Counted from the stretch's first letter, positions 1-11,812 are shown. The stretch: DNA of 64,000 nt from Saturnia japonica (GCA_033032175.1 CM065308.1:19277590-19341589); one strand, 5' to 3'. Numbers and translations are program-made. The notes: a model not told the origin generated them from the letters alone.

Positions 1-195
1 CCACGGTAAACAACCCGGGTAATCTATATGTTATAAGTAAATCTGACTATAGGTTCAATAATAACAATAATCCATGATTAGGGAACCCATACAATATTAT
101 AATAACAAATCGCCTCTCCATTTTATAACTGTGTAAGTCTTTATTTAATCACATATCAGCGGACAATATAGCAAAATACAATTATTAATTAATAA

Positions 196-445
196 GGAAA
201 CAAAAACACCCGACTGCAAAAAAAAAACTCTTGACTAAAAAAAAAATATATTTATATTACATTCCCAGACGTCTTACTTATATATTATATAGCCTCTGTC
301 ATTCCTAAAATTAAGACAAATCAAACAACACCTCGTATAGTAAAATCCATCAAGCCATTTAGGCTACAGAGCTTTCCAAAGAAATAGATATACTTGCATA
401 CTTACATACGCTCGAAAAACATAATCCCCCTTTTTCGCAGTTCGT
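196..445 (-). repeat. Dispersed repeat, family F1 (minus orientation)
   Basis: One copy of a roughly 250-bp repeat recognised by the plus-strand string CTCGTATAGTAAAATCCATC (in most other copies CTCGTATGCTAAAATCCATC), followed by a conserved stretch ending near ATACGCTCGAAAAA. Related copies lie at about 3050-3150, 14735-14920, 17745-18010, 27772-28030 and 62399-62650, in both orientations. No coding capacity is visible, so the element class is unknown. Most of the remaining sequence from 1 to 2100 is AT-rich with no gene I can support. Confidence 0.6.
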
Positions 446-1014
446 TAAAAAAAAACAGCCCATAAAGGGGACTGACTCAGAATTCAACTGCCAAAACACA
501 CCGAAATAAGCTAGGCATTATATGACTTGAGTTTGGCATTTAATTCCTTTACTACACTAAATTTCTTCACCAACATCTTATGGTTTATTTCATCAAGATA
601 TTTTCCATCACCGAAACTTCAGCCTCATTGTAAGATTCAAATTGATATCTATCAGGAAACACTTAAATGCGTTTCCAATGAATCAATCAATATCGAACGT
701 GAAGACTATTTTTATAATCGATTCTAGCTACAAAAGTCGCCAGCTTAGTTCTTGGCACTGACCTCCACGCGTTTCCTTTATTTTCGTAACCCGGCTGATT
801 GACAAGACTCGTTAGATAATAATTACAGTTAGGTATACGGAACGGTGCATCCCGTTGATTAGCAACTGGACTCTATCCAATTTTTTAAAAGAAACCTAAT
901 TAATTTATGGTTACGAAAGACGTGAATTCAAACCTATAGAATTAGCCTGAGATAAAAATATTCACATATATGAAAAGAGCATTTTCCAATAGTTTCCTTC
1001 AGACTAAATTTCAT

Positions 1015-1285
1015 ATACTAGCTCTGTCCCACGGTTTCACACGTGTTCAATTTATTCGATCAACTCTGCGCCGTGCTCAAATTGGCAGTTTGAGCCTATC
1101 GTAATTCTCACTTTCCGTACTTGCCTACAACTTTCTAGATTGCTTCGCTCCTTAAAGTTGTAATTTGAAGTTATACACCCTAAAATTTTCCTCTAAAAAA
1201 TAACCTATAACATGCAAAAATATTTTTATATACCTGTAGTTTCAGAGATTAGCTCGTTGTAACAAACAAATAATCTCTTATAATT
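1015..1285 (+). repeat. Lepidopteran dispersed repeat, 'ACTAGC...GTTCAAACAAAC' type
   Basis: Begins ACTAGCTCTGTCCCACGG and ends near a 'cagagattagc...aacaaacaaat' tail. The same head (CTAGC + CCC[A/G]CGG) and tail (TTAGCGCGTTCAAACAAAC) recur at about 5862-6140, 6322-6968, 14041-14290, 24650-25275 and 28690-28915, and in reverse at 21985-22190, 25650-25833 and 61160-61605. It resembles the common 3'-truncated non-LTR/SINE-like repeats of moth genomes. It is noncoding, and I do not assign a family name. Confidence 0.55.
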
Positions 1286-2148
1286 AATAACGTTGTTAAA
1301 GGTTTTGTCGTGACAGACTGATTATCCATCGGCCATGCCAAAATACTTAGAATAGAAATTTGTAATTTGTAGGGTATTAAAGTTAAAGGAATTGTAGGAA
1401 TCATTTAGGAAGGGTTTCTAGACATCTAACCCCTCTTGAAAGGACTTATCAAAGTTTATAATATGTTAAATATAGTTTCCTGGTCAGAATTATTTTATCT
1501 AGCCTCTTCAAGAGTCGATTTCAACAGCAGCCTGGTAATTTGAAACAGTACATCTACCAGCAATGAAAGCCTACGTTATTCAAATTTAAATAAGTAGATA
1601 ATAATTTATATTTCGTAAATAATGCCCTGGCTATAATTATTGTAAAAACAACTAACAGGAAGAGATTTACCGTTCGGCTTCACTCGCCAAAAACTGAAGG
1701 CAAGAGAATGAATGAATTTGGAATTTGTAAAATTCTCCTTCTCTCCTCCTCAAATTCCGTGTTATTTTTAGTTCGTTCTATCTAAATAGAAATGTTAGAA
1801 CGAAAGAAGAAATAATAAGTTTACTTACTTATCACACACACAACACATGAAAAATTTAAATTATAAAATATACAAGCATGGAAACAACACAAATAAAGAA
1901 AGGCAGTAAGTAATGTGTTGTACGGAAATAAACAGGTCCCAGTCTCAACATAATTGGTAAAGTGAATCGGACACCAATAAAAATAAATAAACAAATAGAA
2001 ATGTTAATAAGTTCTACACTTATTTGCTTTGAAATTTTGATACAACGTTGCAATCAAAAGGCATGAATTTATATCGTTTTCTTTAGCCTCAGGGCATGTG
2101 GGGTTTCGTACAGTTAGTAAATAATAAAAATATAATAACTATACATAC

Positions 2149-4994
2149 TAAAAATACTAACATATGATCTAGCTTTTCCTTGGTTCCTTGTATTTTACCA
2201 ACTATGGTCCCTTTCTTAGTATTCTTCACCCAACCGCCAATTCCGAGTTGTTCGGCGAGTTCTTTACAATATTTCGGAAAGTAACAACCTGTAAAATATA
2301 TAAATAGCTTTCAAAATGCACTGCAGTAAGATATAAATCAAAATGTGTGTGTTTCATACTCTGTTATGCGTCACCATTGTCGTAGCTAGCGAATTTTCCT
2401 AGGAATGGGGGGGGGGGGGGGGCAGCCAACCAGCTGACCAGTAAATATAAGCCAATTTTTTTTTTTTCAACAAAAGAAAAGTTTAAAGTCGTTACGTTAT
2501 ATTCCTTCAATACTGTCGATTTTTCTAGTGCGAGCAATGAGTTTTATAGGGGGCCAAAAAAAATGTTTTTTATTTTACTTCTTACATGAAAATAAGTAAT
2601 ATAACATGGTAAATGAATTGTCAAACAAAAATCAACTTAAAAATAAAATTTTAAGGTCGTTCAAAATTTGTAAAAAATTTCAATTTTGTTATTTTCGTCG
2701 TGTAATTGTGGTATACGGTTGGGATTATAATTATTCTGTGAACTTTAAGTCATATCTATGTAATTTGTTTAAATGTCGTTCACAATTTTGTCCAACATAT
2801 GTTTTAGAGCGATTAGTAAAAGTAAATATTACGCAACTTTTTTAAAATATAGTGTATACCTACACATTAAGGAACAGAACTAGAGCATGAGACATTTTTT
2901 TAAATTAAAAACCTTTATTTTGTAGTGAACTGAAATTGGCTTAACTTAATTATTTTAGTAATCAGGGTCTTTATGTTTTTTCTTTGTGTCGTGTTTTAAT
3001 ACAAGAAAAAAAAATGTTGCAGATTGTTAGAACACGGAAATTTTAACATTACCTGTAAAACGAAATAACGACACCTCGTATGCTAAAATCCATCAATCCT
3101 TTTAGACTACAGAGCGTAACAAAGAAACAGACTTTTTTTGCAGTCGAGTAATAATAATAACATGGGATTTAAATTCTGAGATGTTATAAAAATACTATAG
3201 AAAGTTCTAACAATGACTATATGTTATAGCTTTGATTTAACATTCACTTATAATATAATATTGTCTCAAGGGGTTCCAGGCGTCTACTTCAGGCAGCACA
3301 ACTGCAAGGACTTGAAATCCCCAAGCACAAAAATTTTACTATACAATGCGCTAGTACGTAGTATTTTGGAATATTGCAGTACTGAAGTGAAGCGAGTACA
3401 GAAGCAATTTGTATGGCAACTTACTTATACTTGTTACTTAGGTAAGGAATTGCAAAGTTATAGCGACCATCTTAAATAATAATTTATGCACATTAACTAA
3501 TCGAAGACGCATGCTAGATGTTAATGCTTTTGTTGTCTTTTTCATTCAATGTTCCAAGAAAATGACCAAGACCAGCTAGTTTCAACCTTTTTGCTACAGA
3601 AAGAGTGCTCTCTAACATGGGGTATAATGCTCCCATAGCGCGACTAATGAGATCTAACACACAACAGAAATCTAATAAGCTAGACATTTTACATACTGAC
3701 GTTCCCGCAATGAAGAAATATTTTGATCAGTTAGAAAAGTAATATTAATACAGTAGTTTACTATTTTTTAGCATTTAAGTAGTTTATATTTTATATTACC
3801 TTTAAATCTGATTTCCCTTCTGTTTCTTGTTAATCGTTATATTCTAATTATCATATAGTCTACACTTTTAATTATAGTAGCACTAAGTAATGTCCTTTGT
3901 CTATTTTTCTTTACTTGTTTTAGTGTTTATTATGTAAGTGTTCAAATCAATAAATAAAATAAATAAGATTTGTTGCCGAGTTCGGAAAAAGAAAAAGAAG
4001 ATTGATATATGTGAAAGCTTAGTACTGAGTGGCGTTTTAACTCTTTATGTGTTTATTTATGATAATCTATTTAATAGAGAGGGCAATTGTATAGGCTACA
4101 TTGCTATGCTCGGAGTTTCTCTGTGTGATCGAATTAGAAATGAAGAGATCCGCAAAATAATCAAAGTCACCGACATAGTTCTAAGAATAGATAGACTTAA
4201 GTGGCAGAGGGTGGGCCACGTAGGTCATAGAACAGACAGCCAATGGAGTCAAAGAGTCCTCAAGTGGACCTGTCAGAAGGTGGACTGACGACCTGGTAAA
4301 GGTCGTTGTGGCGATCTTTGAACGAGACCTATATTCCGCCGAGAACTTCTTTCGGCTGAAATAATGATCATGATGAAAATAGTTGACAAAATTTTCGATA
4401 TTCCAATATTTCAAAATAGGTCACCATATCAACACGAATCAATCGAATGGTCTTTAAATAGACAGCTTCATATTTAGGTCGATATCAATTCAGATAGTTT
4501 GTTTGCTTTTAAAATAGGGCATGGCTACCCTTACATTAATTTACCTGAGCAGTATTTTACTTTTTTGATAAAAGCTCTTTGTTCGGTAATCAAAGCTGTA
4601 CATTACACTTACCGTTTTCCTTTAACGCAGGCAAAACTTGCTAAGTGTATAAATTATCATGTTAATATGTAAGTACGTCAATTAGCAAAAAATATTCTTT
4701 TATCACCATTGATAATCAGATTTGTAATTTTATAGCTATCAATAATTATAATGAGATATTATGAAAATGTATTGATTTATGTTCACAATAAAATAATAAT
4801 TTCTAAATAAAATCATTCAAATTGGATAATCAGCTCGTTCAACATATTTTTCAATGCTATCCCACGGTTCGCTACGTAGTAGCAAAAAAACGTCACATAT
4901 TTAATTTTTCAATAAATTGATCTCACCTACCTTGTACTTGGCCGTAGACTTCAAATTCTACAGTGGCCAGCGAATTTGGATTTTGTGCACTCAT
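2149..4994 (-). CDS. Acylphosphatase-like protein (two 5' exons; 3' exon not found)
   Basis: Two minus-strand coding exons: 4931-4994 (ATG at 4994, 21 codons plus one base) and 2149-2288 (two bases plus 46 codons). They join in phase through a GTAGGTGAG donor and a TTTACAG acceptor; the next donor is GTATGT. The 68 joined residues match the N-terminal two thirds of the ~100-residue acylphosphatase fold: EFEVYGQVQG (residues 13-22), then GGWVKNTKKGTIVGKIQG (about 39-56). Acylphosphatases hydrolyse carboxyl-phosphate bonds in the cytosol. The second catalytic residue, Asn of GWVKN, is present (N44), but the phosphate-binding Arg of the VQGVxFR signature is Pro (P26). It may therefore be a non-catalytic paralogue. 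The usual C-terminal part (GSP...F...RY) was not found between 1 and 2148; it may lie off the left edge. If intron 2 were retained, the frame would continue into a short hydrophobic tail and then stop near 2091. The intron (2289-4930) holds several repeats. Confidence 0.85.
2370..2860 (+). repeat. Dispersed repeat shared with 52080-52850
   Basis: Contains GTAGCTAGCGAATTTTC, a 16-G homopolymer (2407-2422), CAGCCA...GACCA...TATAAG and, further on, TGTAATTGTGGTATACGGTT. The same blocks in the same order occur at 52080-52850 (GTAGCTAGCGAATTTTCTTG, later TGTAATTGTGGTATACGGTT). It lies in the acylphosphatase intron. No protein is recognisable. Confidence 0.5.
3285..3970 (+). mobile_element. Non-LTR retrotransposon (Jockey/CR1-like) 3' end, decayed
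   Basis: Plus-strand translation with frame changes gives the C-terminal end of a LINE reverse transcriptase: LYNALVRSILEYCST (3340-3384), then RVQKQF, RRRMLDV and a closing LHTDVPAMKKYF before a stop near 3740. The 3' UTR ends in an AAATAAAATAAATAAG tail at 3955-3968. It is inactive and 5'-truncated. Confidence 0.7.
4040..4365 (+). mobile_element. RTE-type LINE 3' end fragment
   Basis: The translation reads AMLGVSLCDRIRNEEIRKI, then KVTDIVLRIDRLKWQRVGHV and a final 'GHRTDSQWSQRVLKW' block. This is the C-terminal end of RTE-family ORF2 proteins (the pattern MLGVSLRDxIRNEEIR...LKWxWAGHVARR). It is 5'-truncated and frameshifted near its end. It sits just downstream of the Jockey-like fragment, still inside the acylphosphatase intron. 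Confidence 0.75.
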
Positions 4995-5049
4995 TACAAC
5001 AAATAAATATAAATTAGTAATAATATCAAGATATTGTAACACCAAAACA

Positions 5050-5120
5050 ATTTGGTCACGATACTGCCGCCCGCCCAACTGCCAAAGTTTCGCCGCCCGC
5101 CCCAGTTTATCTACTATACT
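5050..5120 (-). promoter_or_regulatory. GC-rich proximal upstream region of the acylphosphatase gene
   Basis: Directly upstream (minus strand) of the ATG at 4994 is a short block with two CCGCCCGCCC-type runs on the plus strand (about 5068-5105), standing out from very AT-rich surroundings. The position and GC-box-like composition fit a core promoter. No TATA box or start site can be defined, so this is inference. Confidence 0.3.
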
Positions 5121-5429
5121 TTCTTATGTGTGTATCTAACACGTAACGCATTGCTCAAAAATAAATGCAACATCTGTTTTTTATGAATTTAAATAATCTC
5201 AAGTGATTTATTACTGGATTATCATTTTAAACCATAGACTATTTAAAAAAATTTTATCATAAATATTAGATATAAGTTTTTATTCATATAAATAATCTAT
5301 TAACATACAATCTATTCTATAGATCTATAGATTATGTTATTATTATAGATATATATCTATAAATTTTGTCAAAGATCAGTAGAATGTTAATACTAGAAAT
5401 AGAGATAAATTAGTCGTACCATGCTTTAG

Positions 5430-5817
5430 ACTTGGTAAGACTAATAAAAGTTTTTTAGGTAGGTAATAGTGTTAGGTTCTATAATAAGATCCCGAAACAC
5501 ATTACTGATTTGCCGGACAACAAGGTCAAGGACCATGCTAAGCGGGGTTTTCTGTCAAAAGGTTATTATAGGGTGGATCATTATGTGAATGATAGTGATG
5601 TCTGGAAGTGATTCCCTCTCTGTGCATAAATTCAATTAATATTATTGTACCTATTATATTTACACTTGTACAGTTGTAAAAAAGATAAACCCCATCGAGT
5701 TTCTTGCCGGTTTTTCTCGATGTCTGGGATATTTTCCGAACCGGTAGTAGTGTATTGACGGTCATAAGTGCCTTCTTAGGGCCTAAATTGAATAAAGATT
5801 ATTTTGATTTTGATTCA
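5430..5817 (+). mobile_element. CR1/Jockey-like LINE 3' end with (TTTTGAT)n tail
   Basis: The translation gives FYNKIPKHITDLPDNKVKDH, then AKRGFLSKGYYRVDHYVND and a stop at about 5600, matching the C-terminus of a lepidopteran LINE ORF2. Downstream comes a conserved 3' UTR (CGAGTTTCTTGCCGG, CCGAACCGGTAGTAG, GGGCCTAAATTGAATAAA) ending in TTTTGATTTTGATT. It is 5'-truncated. Similar UTR tails are seen near 17060-17135 and 62125-62195. Confidence 0.75.
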
Positions 5818-5861
5818 TTTGAAGCGTATATGTTCTGGTAATTCATCATGCATTATTAAAA

Positions 5862-6140
5862 GTTAACTAGCAACCGCCCGCGATTCCGTTCGCGTTAATC
5901 AATACTAATATTAAAGCTCACGAGATTGTTTACTTGAACTCGCTAATCTCTGGAGTTACTAGTCAGATATGAAAAGTTATTTTGGGCTTTTATAACTTAT
6001 ATATTGAGGATAGTCATAAGCTATATAACTTCACGTTGCTTCCTAAAAAAATAGGCTTAATTAAAAAAAAAATTTTTTTTAATTTGATTTGTAGTTTTAA
6101 ATATTAGCGCGTTCAAACAAACAATCCCTTAAAGTTTGTA
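5862..6140 (+). repeat. Dispersed repeat, CTAGCAACCGCCC type
   Basis: Starts AACTAGCAACCGCCCGCGAT and ends near TTAGCGCGTTCAAACAAAC. It belongs to the same head/tail family as 1015-1285. Confidence 0.55.
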
Positions 6141-6321
6141 ATATTTTCCAATAAAATCAAACACCGTTTTCATTACTTTGTTTATAATTTTTTGTTTATG
6201 GTAATTTTATTAATCTCATTGGTTGCCTTTTTTCTTGAAGTCCAACTGAATAAAAGTAAATATCTGTAGATAGTTTTACGGCATGTTCGATCTACAAGTC
6301 TTTTTTTTTATTACAATTACT

Positions 6322-6968
6322 AGCTTTGCCCCACGGCTTCACCCGTGTTAATTTTATCTGACAAACACCGCGCCGCCGCCAACGCACCCATGTAGTCTAT
6401 CATAATTTTTCTTGCCGCAAGTACAAATTATTTTAATTTATCATTATCTCCTAAATTATATGTCCAAATGGCATACTCTTAAGAGTACAACTTAACTTCA
6501 TAAAATGTCTTTATGATGAAGTAACTTTGTTCGTAAGGATAAATATACCATGTCTAAAAATAATACTTATAAATTACTTTTTAATTTTTAATAAATCTTT
6601 GTCACAAAATACCTTATCGTGGCTTATGTATAAATGATACGCATATGCTATCACTGATTTTTTAAAGTTATACTAAGGACCAATATTATTGTAGAACATT
6701 GTATTTCCGTGTCATTAACGATTACGCCAGCGCACGCGGTTAAAGCAGTTCGGGAGGGCCTCGACTTCCGACTTACGTAACAAAAATCAATATTTAAAGC
6801 TATCTGAGAGTTGTAGCCTAATTTTAAATAGCCTATAATACCATTCCCCGAGGGTCTGGCTATCATATACAAAAATAATTTTTCGAATCCGACTGATAGT
6901 TCCAGAGATTAGGACGTTTAAACAAACAAACAAAAAACCTTTTCCGCTTTATTATATTAGTATAGATT
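6322..6968 (+). repeat. Long copy of the CTAGC...CAAACAAAC repeat; paralogue of 24650-25275
   Basis: Runs from ACTAGCTTTGCCCCACGG to TTATATTAGTATAGATT. It shares blocks such as CATAAAATGTCTTTATGATG, ATTACGCCAGCGCACGCGG and TATCTGAGAGTTGTAGCCTA with 24650-25275 across its whole length, so the two are diverged copies of one element of at least 640 bp. Between 7000 and 8680 I see only AT-rich sequence with no supported gene. Confidence 0.65.
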
Positions 6969-8686
6969 AAGAATTAATCAATATTAATATAGTTAGGTAC
7001 CTAAGTATTTTACATAATTATATGATGAAGTTTAAATGAAAACAATAACGATCGTGAAGAGGGAAGCTGGTGGGATTACAGGTCGGAGGGCCTGGGGCTC
7101 CGAGTGGACTGTTCCGCCGGTACAGCAATTACAATTAAATCATTGTCCACTGATTGCACAGTTTCCTAATCAAACGGACGCTGTCATCATTGCCTATGTA
7201 TCTACTTATACTAAAAGTTCACATTTTGTCCAAATAGCATCGACGGTATATAAATTAAAACAAAATAAAACATACTTTATTCAATTTAGGTCCTTTTTAA
7301 GGCCTTATATTGAGAAAAAGTTCGATGCTCAATGCAAGACCACGATATAAAAAAGAGTAATGTGTAAGACTTTAAAATTATAGTACAAGCCTATATTGCA
7401 TTAGGACCCTGAAATGCGTGAATGAAATAACATATGAACCTACTCGTAAAGGCCACTCGTGCTGGACTGAATAGCGCTCATAATACATATGGTACAAACC
7501 CAATAAAAAAATTACTCGTCAAGATAAGATGATATGACGTGTCGATAATAGTAGTAGTTACTTAACGGTGTAAGCTGCGGCGGATTTTACGACATACACT
7601 AATAATGTTAGATCAAAATATACTTTAGTCAATTTAGGCTTCAAGAAGGCATTTATGAACGTCAAAACACGATTGCCGGTTGTTCACATTTCCGGTCTTC
7701 GAGAAGAGCTGGGAAGAAACACGATCGTGTTTATCTCCTTTTTTCATGTATACAAATTATATTTACAGTGAATAATCATACCAATAAAAGTTTAGTGGAT
7801 GCCTAGAGAGGGGAATCGCTTCCAGACATCATCATTCTAGTAATGTTCCCCTTTAATAATCTTTTGACATTAAAACCTGACTGATATGGTACTTGAACTC
7901 ATTATCCGCCAAATCAATAAAATACTTCAGGATCTTATTATAAAACCCACGAGAAAACCTAACACAGTCATCCAAAAAACTTTAAATTAATTGATCTTAT
8001 TAAGTCTAAACACGGTATGACTAATTTAGGTACCTATGTCTATTCCTAAAACACCTACACTACATAACTAAAACTGTCTATTAAAAATGTGCCGATTTTT
8101 GACAAAATCTGACTTGTCAAATATTACATTAAATTGTCAAGGATTTATAGGGATTTTTTCAAAGTTATGATATTATATTCCTGGGACAGTAAGGTAAAGT
8201 TCAAAATAAACACTGAATATATTTTCATTTAAATTAAATGTTTGATTGAGTAAGAAACAAAAAACCACAGGCTTAGTTAGTATCAGAAAAACAGCGTAAC
8301 TTCTTAACACATTTTATTCTTTGTACGATACTGTTTTTAAAATCGTTTAATCTGACTATGACGTTAGCCTAATGGGCCCTAAAGCTTCACCGGGACTTGG
8401 ATTTTTTAACATGATTCAACTAATCCTTTTTTAATACAATTTCTGTTTAGCAAAACTATGCACAGATGGTGTGCCGAAACAACTTCCGTTACAATATAAT
8501 TCAAACCGGATACACCGATTGATAACGGAAGTAGTTTTATACTTAATAAGTTTTGTATGAACCCAACAATTGTTTGTGTTGTTCTTCATGTCGATTGCAA
8601 ATTAATATCAGCTCATGATGTCATTCGTGTGTAAACGAATGTTACCCGATTGGTGCATTGAGCTAACACATGCTGTTTCCATAAAC

Positions 8687-8770
8687 GTATGTTTTTTTTC
8701 TGACTGTAAGCCGTAAGGGCCTCGGAGCCTCAGACGGCTTTTACAGCTTCATTGTGACTTGAAAAAGGTA
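8687..8770 (-). repeat. 3' tail of poly(A) retroposon family P (see 30430-31056)
   Basis: The minus strand reads GAAGCTGTAAAAGCCGTCTG, then a GC-rich hairpin-like block, TTACGGCTTACAGTCAG and an A-run. This matches the last ~80 bp of the retroposon at 30430-31056. It is strongly 5'-truncated. Confidence 0.5.
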
Positions 8771-8904
8771 GGTAATTTTGTGCATTTATTCATTCATTTA
8801 ATAGTACAGTCTCTGGTATCTAATAGTATTTTCTATTCTTTAAGCAAATTGCTCGATTTGCAACCCCTTGCACCTTCGGCACGGTTCAATATTGAAGTAA
8901 TTAA

Positions 8905-9145
8905 GTCTGAGTGGTAGCGTACAAGGACACGGTGTCGATCGACATGTGTTCGAATCTCTTCAATGAGCCTGCGCTTCCGGTGAAGCAAAACATCGTGATA
9001 AAACCATAGCATGGTTACCCGCCCGACTGGCTACCTAACATCCTCAACTTAAAAATTAGTCACTAAGCACCTATAGGTGCCGGCCAAATCGTAACTTGAA
9101 CATCAGGAGAGATTATAGGTGAGAATGTGGCCAAAAGTACTTTAA
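8905..9145 (+). repeat. tRNA-derived SINE (family S1)
   Basis: The tRNA-like head carries a degenerate A box (GAGTGGTAGCG) and a B box (GTTCGAATCTC at about 8950). A conserved body follows (AATGAGCCTG, AACATCGTGATAAAACCATA, GGCCAAATCGTAACTTGAAC, ending in TGTGGCCAAAA). Other copies are at 13262-13565 (minus), 54247-54515 (minus, rearranged), 56672-56985 (plus) and 62862-63268 (minus, interrupted). Confidence 0.7.
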
Positions 9146-9756
9146 AAAATATACCTACTTTATTTTATGGTTCATGAAAAGGATATTTCTTATCAGAGTA
9201 TTGAAGTGATAACTTCTTATGGGAGGTAAACCGCTTCGTAACGTTACGCGTTACGGCGCCACTCTGTCTGGCTTTCCTTCTCTACTCAGTGTTCTAATGT
9301 ACATATTTAAGAAATGTAACTAAGGATAAAATATATTCCATAATCAATAAAAGATTTTATTAATAAATAACCTTTCCTCACATTATCACATTTAAATATA
9401 AAGTTTAAGTAATAACCTAAGCTTTTCTCAAGTTAAACAATTTCAATATTAAATAGTTCAACTTAGATTAGATTAGTCCCGAGACGCACACGTTTTTTTA
9501 ATCTGTGGAAATGAAAATAGCAAGAATGTTTCTAAAACTGTTTCTACTCAAGAACTTTGGTCCGTGGTTTCGTATATTAAAATTCATATTGCTTAAATAC
9601 CAACTTGAATGTGCTTCGGAAGGTACGCCTTTGTTTTTAATGAATCGTGATTAAAACCTCATTGCTATTTTATTTCAATAGGAACATCATTTTACGTTAT
9701 AAAAAGTAAACATAAATAATTGTTATTCAGGATATTGGTATATTTTAGTTTCTTAT

Positions 9757-9884
9757 CTCCCTGGTTGATCCTGCCAGTAGTTATATGCTTGTCTCAAAGA
9801 TTAAGCCATGCATGTCTCAGTGCAAGCTGTATTAAGGCGATACCGCGAATGGCTCAATATATCAGTTTTGGTTCCTTAGATCTT
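9757..9884 (+). pseudogene. 5' fragment of 18S (SSU) rRNA
   Basis: Reads CTGGTTGATCCTGCCAGTAG from 9761, then TATATGCTTGTCTCAAAGAT, AAGCCATGCATGTCTC and GGTTCCTTAGATC at 9870-9882, the almost invariant first ~125 nt of eukaryotic 18S rRNA. It begins at the mature 5' end and breaks off after GGTTCCTTAGATC. The flanks are not rDNA-like. It is a dispersed fragment, not a functional rRNA gene. Confidence 0.9.
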
Positions 9885-11812
9885 ACTCAGTTAAGTTTCT
9901 TATCATCACATTATAAAAATTATAACAATGTTTGGCCGTGGTCCGGCCGGGACTAGGGATAGTGATCTGAGATTGATTATTTGAAGAATCGATTGTTTGG
10001 AAAAAAAGTTCCACCTTTTTAAACGTAATAAAACACTAAATCGATCCATTGCATCGATATTTCAACCGAGAATATAAAGAATTGATGTGTTTCTGCTTTG
10101 ATAAGATCGGTAAAATTAGTTGAATGTACCCAAATACATGTAAAGAAATAACAAATTTTCACTTAATTACTCAAAAACTTGCAAGATGGCTTTATTGGCT
10201 GTGTACTCTGTTTCCTTGGCCTCTTTTTAATGGATAAACTAAATAATATAAAAAGCTAAGGGTTTAATTAGAGGTAGTTATTATTATAACAAGGAATAAT
10301 GTAATACATTAGTCCTACACAATGAATAGCAAATTATTAAAGACTTAATTATTATTCTGCTGTCAATTAACCGTTGTTGAGAATAACAATGGTTAGCTAG
10401 ATTTATCACAACGAAGTAAGCATTATGCAACCATCATTGTACACTATGATACACTTCCATAATATTAATTATTATTATAGATCTTTTAGACCTTAATTTT
10501 TTTGTGCATCGATCATCAGGGTTCGATTCGAATCGAACTAAAAATCAATCTTTTTCGGAATGAATCGCCATCGCCGTTCGGGATCTGACCCGGCAGTAAC
10601 ATGAATCGCCCTTAAACATCATTAAGGTAATTTATATTATGTTAAAGATTACAGAAGAAGCGGGAATTTTTGTCACCTATGGTGTTACTGGTGTAATAAA
10701 AATAAAACTGTAAAACCGTAGAAAGAGAAATAAAATGGATAGATCAAATAGGTTACGTGATATTTAAATCTATTTGTTCTTCGGTCTATGTAAACAACAT
10801 ATTAAATAAAATAGTGTGGCGTACTCCAGATTTCTAACATCAAAAATAAATTTAATAATATACGTAATATTTGTGCGCCATGTAAATTTATTTAAAAATT
10901 AAAAACAGCAGTATGACGTGATTACTGTCGGCAAGGCAACGCGACGCGAGCCGAGTCTACACGACGGCCGCCGACGACTGACGTCTACGAGGCACGAGCA
11001 AGACTAGTGTAAAAAGATAAACATGGATGTACACACGCTGGCTCTCTAGTATCTATTATTTTTATCTATTTTAAAGACATTTTACAGTGTTTGTATTATC
11101 TCAGTATAAATACGCTACAATACTGTTATCTGATTGATTAAACCATAGAATTAATTAAATCGATACTAATAGACCTTAGCTGCTTAGCAGACGGCGTCAT
11201 CTAGGAACTATCCACTTCAATCCACTTTACAACTAACTATTGTTTAAAATACACAACTGCATGTTTAAATATTATTTTAATACAGTCATTATATAATTAT
11301 TATAAAAATATTTATAATACTTTGAAGAGAAATCTAAAGTGTTAACGAACAATAAAAAATTTAACACATGGGAATGAAACTAAAACAATGTATTAATTAC
11401 TAGTGTTACGAAGTCAATCTATCTAAGATTTGGTACGTGTATCTGAATACATTTTAGCTGTCAGTGTCAAAAGTGTCTGCTGTCATTTGTCAATTGTAAA
11501 GCCGCGAAGTGTCACATATTTAGGTATAGCTCTTACTGCGTTGTGATAAGAGACATTTTTACTATTATATTTTCATTGTATGAATAATTCTAAATAACCA
11601 TTATTCATAGAAATCGTGTTGAGTATGAGTGACGAAAATTACTAAGTTTGAACGTTTATTAAATTTTATTTATATCATTAGGTGCGGTTTACGGAACGGT
11701 GATTAGCTCAGTGTCGCAAAATTTCAAATACTTATCATTTTATTTACGAAATTTAACATAAAATCTTCATAAAAACTATTTCTAAATAGACTTCGAATTG
11801 CCGGATTCAATA
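9885..11812. other. Intergenic region upstream of PGM2
   Basis: AT-rich and without recognisable coding exons. It includes a short CG-rich block at about 10928-11005 (several ACGCGACGCG-like words) and the region just upstream of the PGM2 start. The PGM2 promoter and 5' UTR should lie here, but I cannot place a start site. Confidence 0.4.

Noticed and set aside
687..770. Possible third exon of the acylphosphatase gene (minus), ending in a frame closing IDYKNSLHVRY then TGA
   Set aside because: The last residues loosely resemble the acylphosphatase C-terminus, but the segment is too short by several residues, lacks the GSP motif and has no clear acceptor.
7036..7350. 104-codon plus-strand frame
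   Set aside because: No recognisable domain, sits in repeat-rich sequence, and its codons look like chance reading in AT-rich DNA.
8480..8540. Inverted pair ACTTCCGTTA / TAACGGAAGT
   Set aside because: Ten-base arms with a loop of over 30 nt and no associated gene or element; compatible with chance.
10928..11005. CG-rich block upstream of PGM2 as its promoter
   Set aside because: It lies about 0.8 kb from the start codon with no core promoter motif. It could equally be part of a repeat, so it is only mentioned in the intergenic entry.
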